A stretch of 59,040 nt of DNA from contig CABSJL010000006.1 in the NCBI GenBank assembly GCA_902478055.1, positions 1 through 59,040 on the forward strand, in the 5' to 3' direction. A model generated the notes under the pieces. The model was not told the origin of the DNA. It searched no databases and worked only from the letters and a program-made list of their open reading frames with translations. Position 1 is the stretch's first letter; each line of letters opens with the position of its first letter. The DNA is from an uncultured Veillonella sp. Its GTDB lineage: Bacteria > Bacillota > Negativicutes > Veillonellales > Veillonellaceae. Positions 58,632-59,040 of this stretch are shown here, piece by piece. A program made the translations under genes and the position numbers.

Positions 58632-59040
58632 ATGAAAAACTTACAACAAGTAAACCAATATTTAGCAGATCTTTCTGTATGGAACGTAAAATTACATAAT
58701 CTACATTTCAACGTAACAGGTCCACAATTCAAATCCATCCACGAATATTTGGAATCTATCTATGATGAAGCGTTTGAATACTTCGATGCAGTAGCAGAAC
58801 ACGTGAAAATGCAAGGTCAATTCCCATTGGTTAATTCCGCAGAATATGCTAAATTGACTAAAATTGAAGAATTGGGTCAAGAAGATATCCCTCAAGCGAA
58901 AGTAATTGAAATTCTTCTTAAAGACTTCAAATACATGAACGTTCAAGCTGTAGCAATCCGTGCAGCTGCTGATGAAGAAGGTGACTTCTTGCTCGTAAGC
59001 ATGATGGAAGATCACGTTGCATACTATGTAAAACAAATCT
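58632..59040 (+). CDS. dps: Dps family ferritin-like protein (partial, runs off the window)
   Basis: The first 136 residues of a Dps-type protein, cut by the window end; full members have about 150-160. MKNLQQVNQYLADLSVWNVK and LHNLHFNVTGPQFKSIHEYL, followed by ESIYDEAFEYFDAVAEH, carry the ferroxidase ligands (His in HNLHFNV, Asp/Glu in YDEAFEYFD). Dps forms a 12-subunit shell that oxidises and stores iron with H2O2 and protects DNA. The ribosome site AAAAAGGAG precedes the ATG. Its own consensus promoter and operator lie upstream. Confidence 0.92.
   Translation, partial: MKNLQQVNQYLADLSVWNVKLHNLHFNVTGPQFKSIHEYLESIYDEAFEYFDAVAEHVKMQGQFPLVNSAEYAKLTKIEELGQEDIPQAKVIEILLKDFKYMNVQAVAIRAAADEEGDFLLVSMMEDHVAYYVKQI

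Overview
The window reads as part of the chromosome of a diderm Firmicute of the class Negativicutes, most likely Veillonella. The evidence is the company of genes: a porin with an N-terminal SLH domain (OmpM type), a YadA-like trimeric autotransporter that also carries an SLH domain, an AsmA/TamB-like protein, and copper-amine-oxidase-N and M48 secreted proteins. These sit beside Firmicute-type regulation (a T-box leader) and strictly anaerobic functions (FixABCX, flavodiiron protein). The species assignment is inference; no 16S gene lies in the window.

Layout. 1-700: the 3' end of an rRNA operon (5S rRNA, terminator), then a gene-free, structure-rich stretch. 0.7-6.4 kb: a HigBA-like toxin-antitoxin pair, a CGGC-domain protein, a secreted M48 peptidase, an aminotransferase, a Phd/ParE-like pair and an ArsR-like regulator. 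6.8-10.4 kb: fixC-fixX-fixA-fixB, a quinone-linked electron-bifurcating flavoprotein complex. 10.8-17.6 kb: an SDR enzyme, three paralogous secreted proteins of unknown function, a very small type I-like toxin locus, several unknown proteins and an HdeD-like membrane protein. 17.6-22.5 kb: leuACDB behind a T-box, with a MITE-like palindrome between T-box and leuA. 22.6-32.7 kb: an SMR transporter, an ECF S component, a flavodiiron protein, the trimeric autotransporter, a GNAT enzyme, a 5-oxoproline transporter with pyrrolidone-carboxylate peptidase, and the OmpM-like porin. 33-35.2 kb is a zone of gene wreckage: an rbsK'-'rbsB deletion fusion, a decayed second copy of the type I-like toxin locus and a truncated antitoxin.

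35.2-44.2 kb is an accessory island, by eye more AT-rich and richer in AGA/ATA codons than its flanks. It holds a complete type I restriction-modification set (hsdM, hsdS, hsdR). Upstream is a two-gene unit: a methyltransferase-S fusion whose catalytic motifs are missing, translationally coupled to a small unknown protein with a Rossmann-like look. That unit is preceded by tandem promoter modules carrying at least five 14-bp GGTTT-N4-AAACC palindromes. This is the strongest candidate for an undescribed system in the window.

44.3-59.0 kb returns to housekeeping: an ECF transporter with a TrpP-like membrane domain fused to its first ATPase, a GNAT enzyme, hisJ with a broken hisF-like relic, cstA, an AsmA-like protein that may be read from a leaderless mRNA, two secreted proteins, queF with a membrane protein, cysK-cysE, and the start of a dps gene that runs off the end. 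No tRNA gene, CRISPR array, intact transposase or prophage was recognised.
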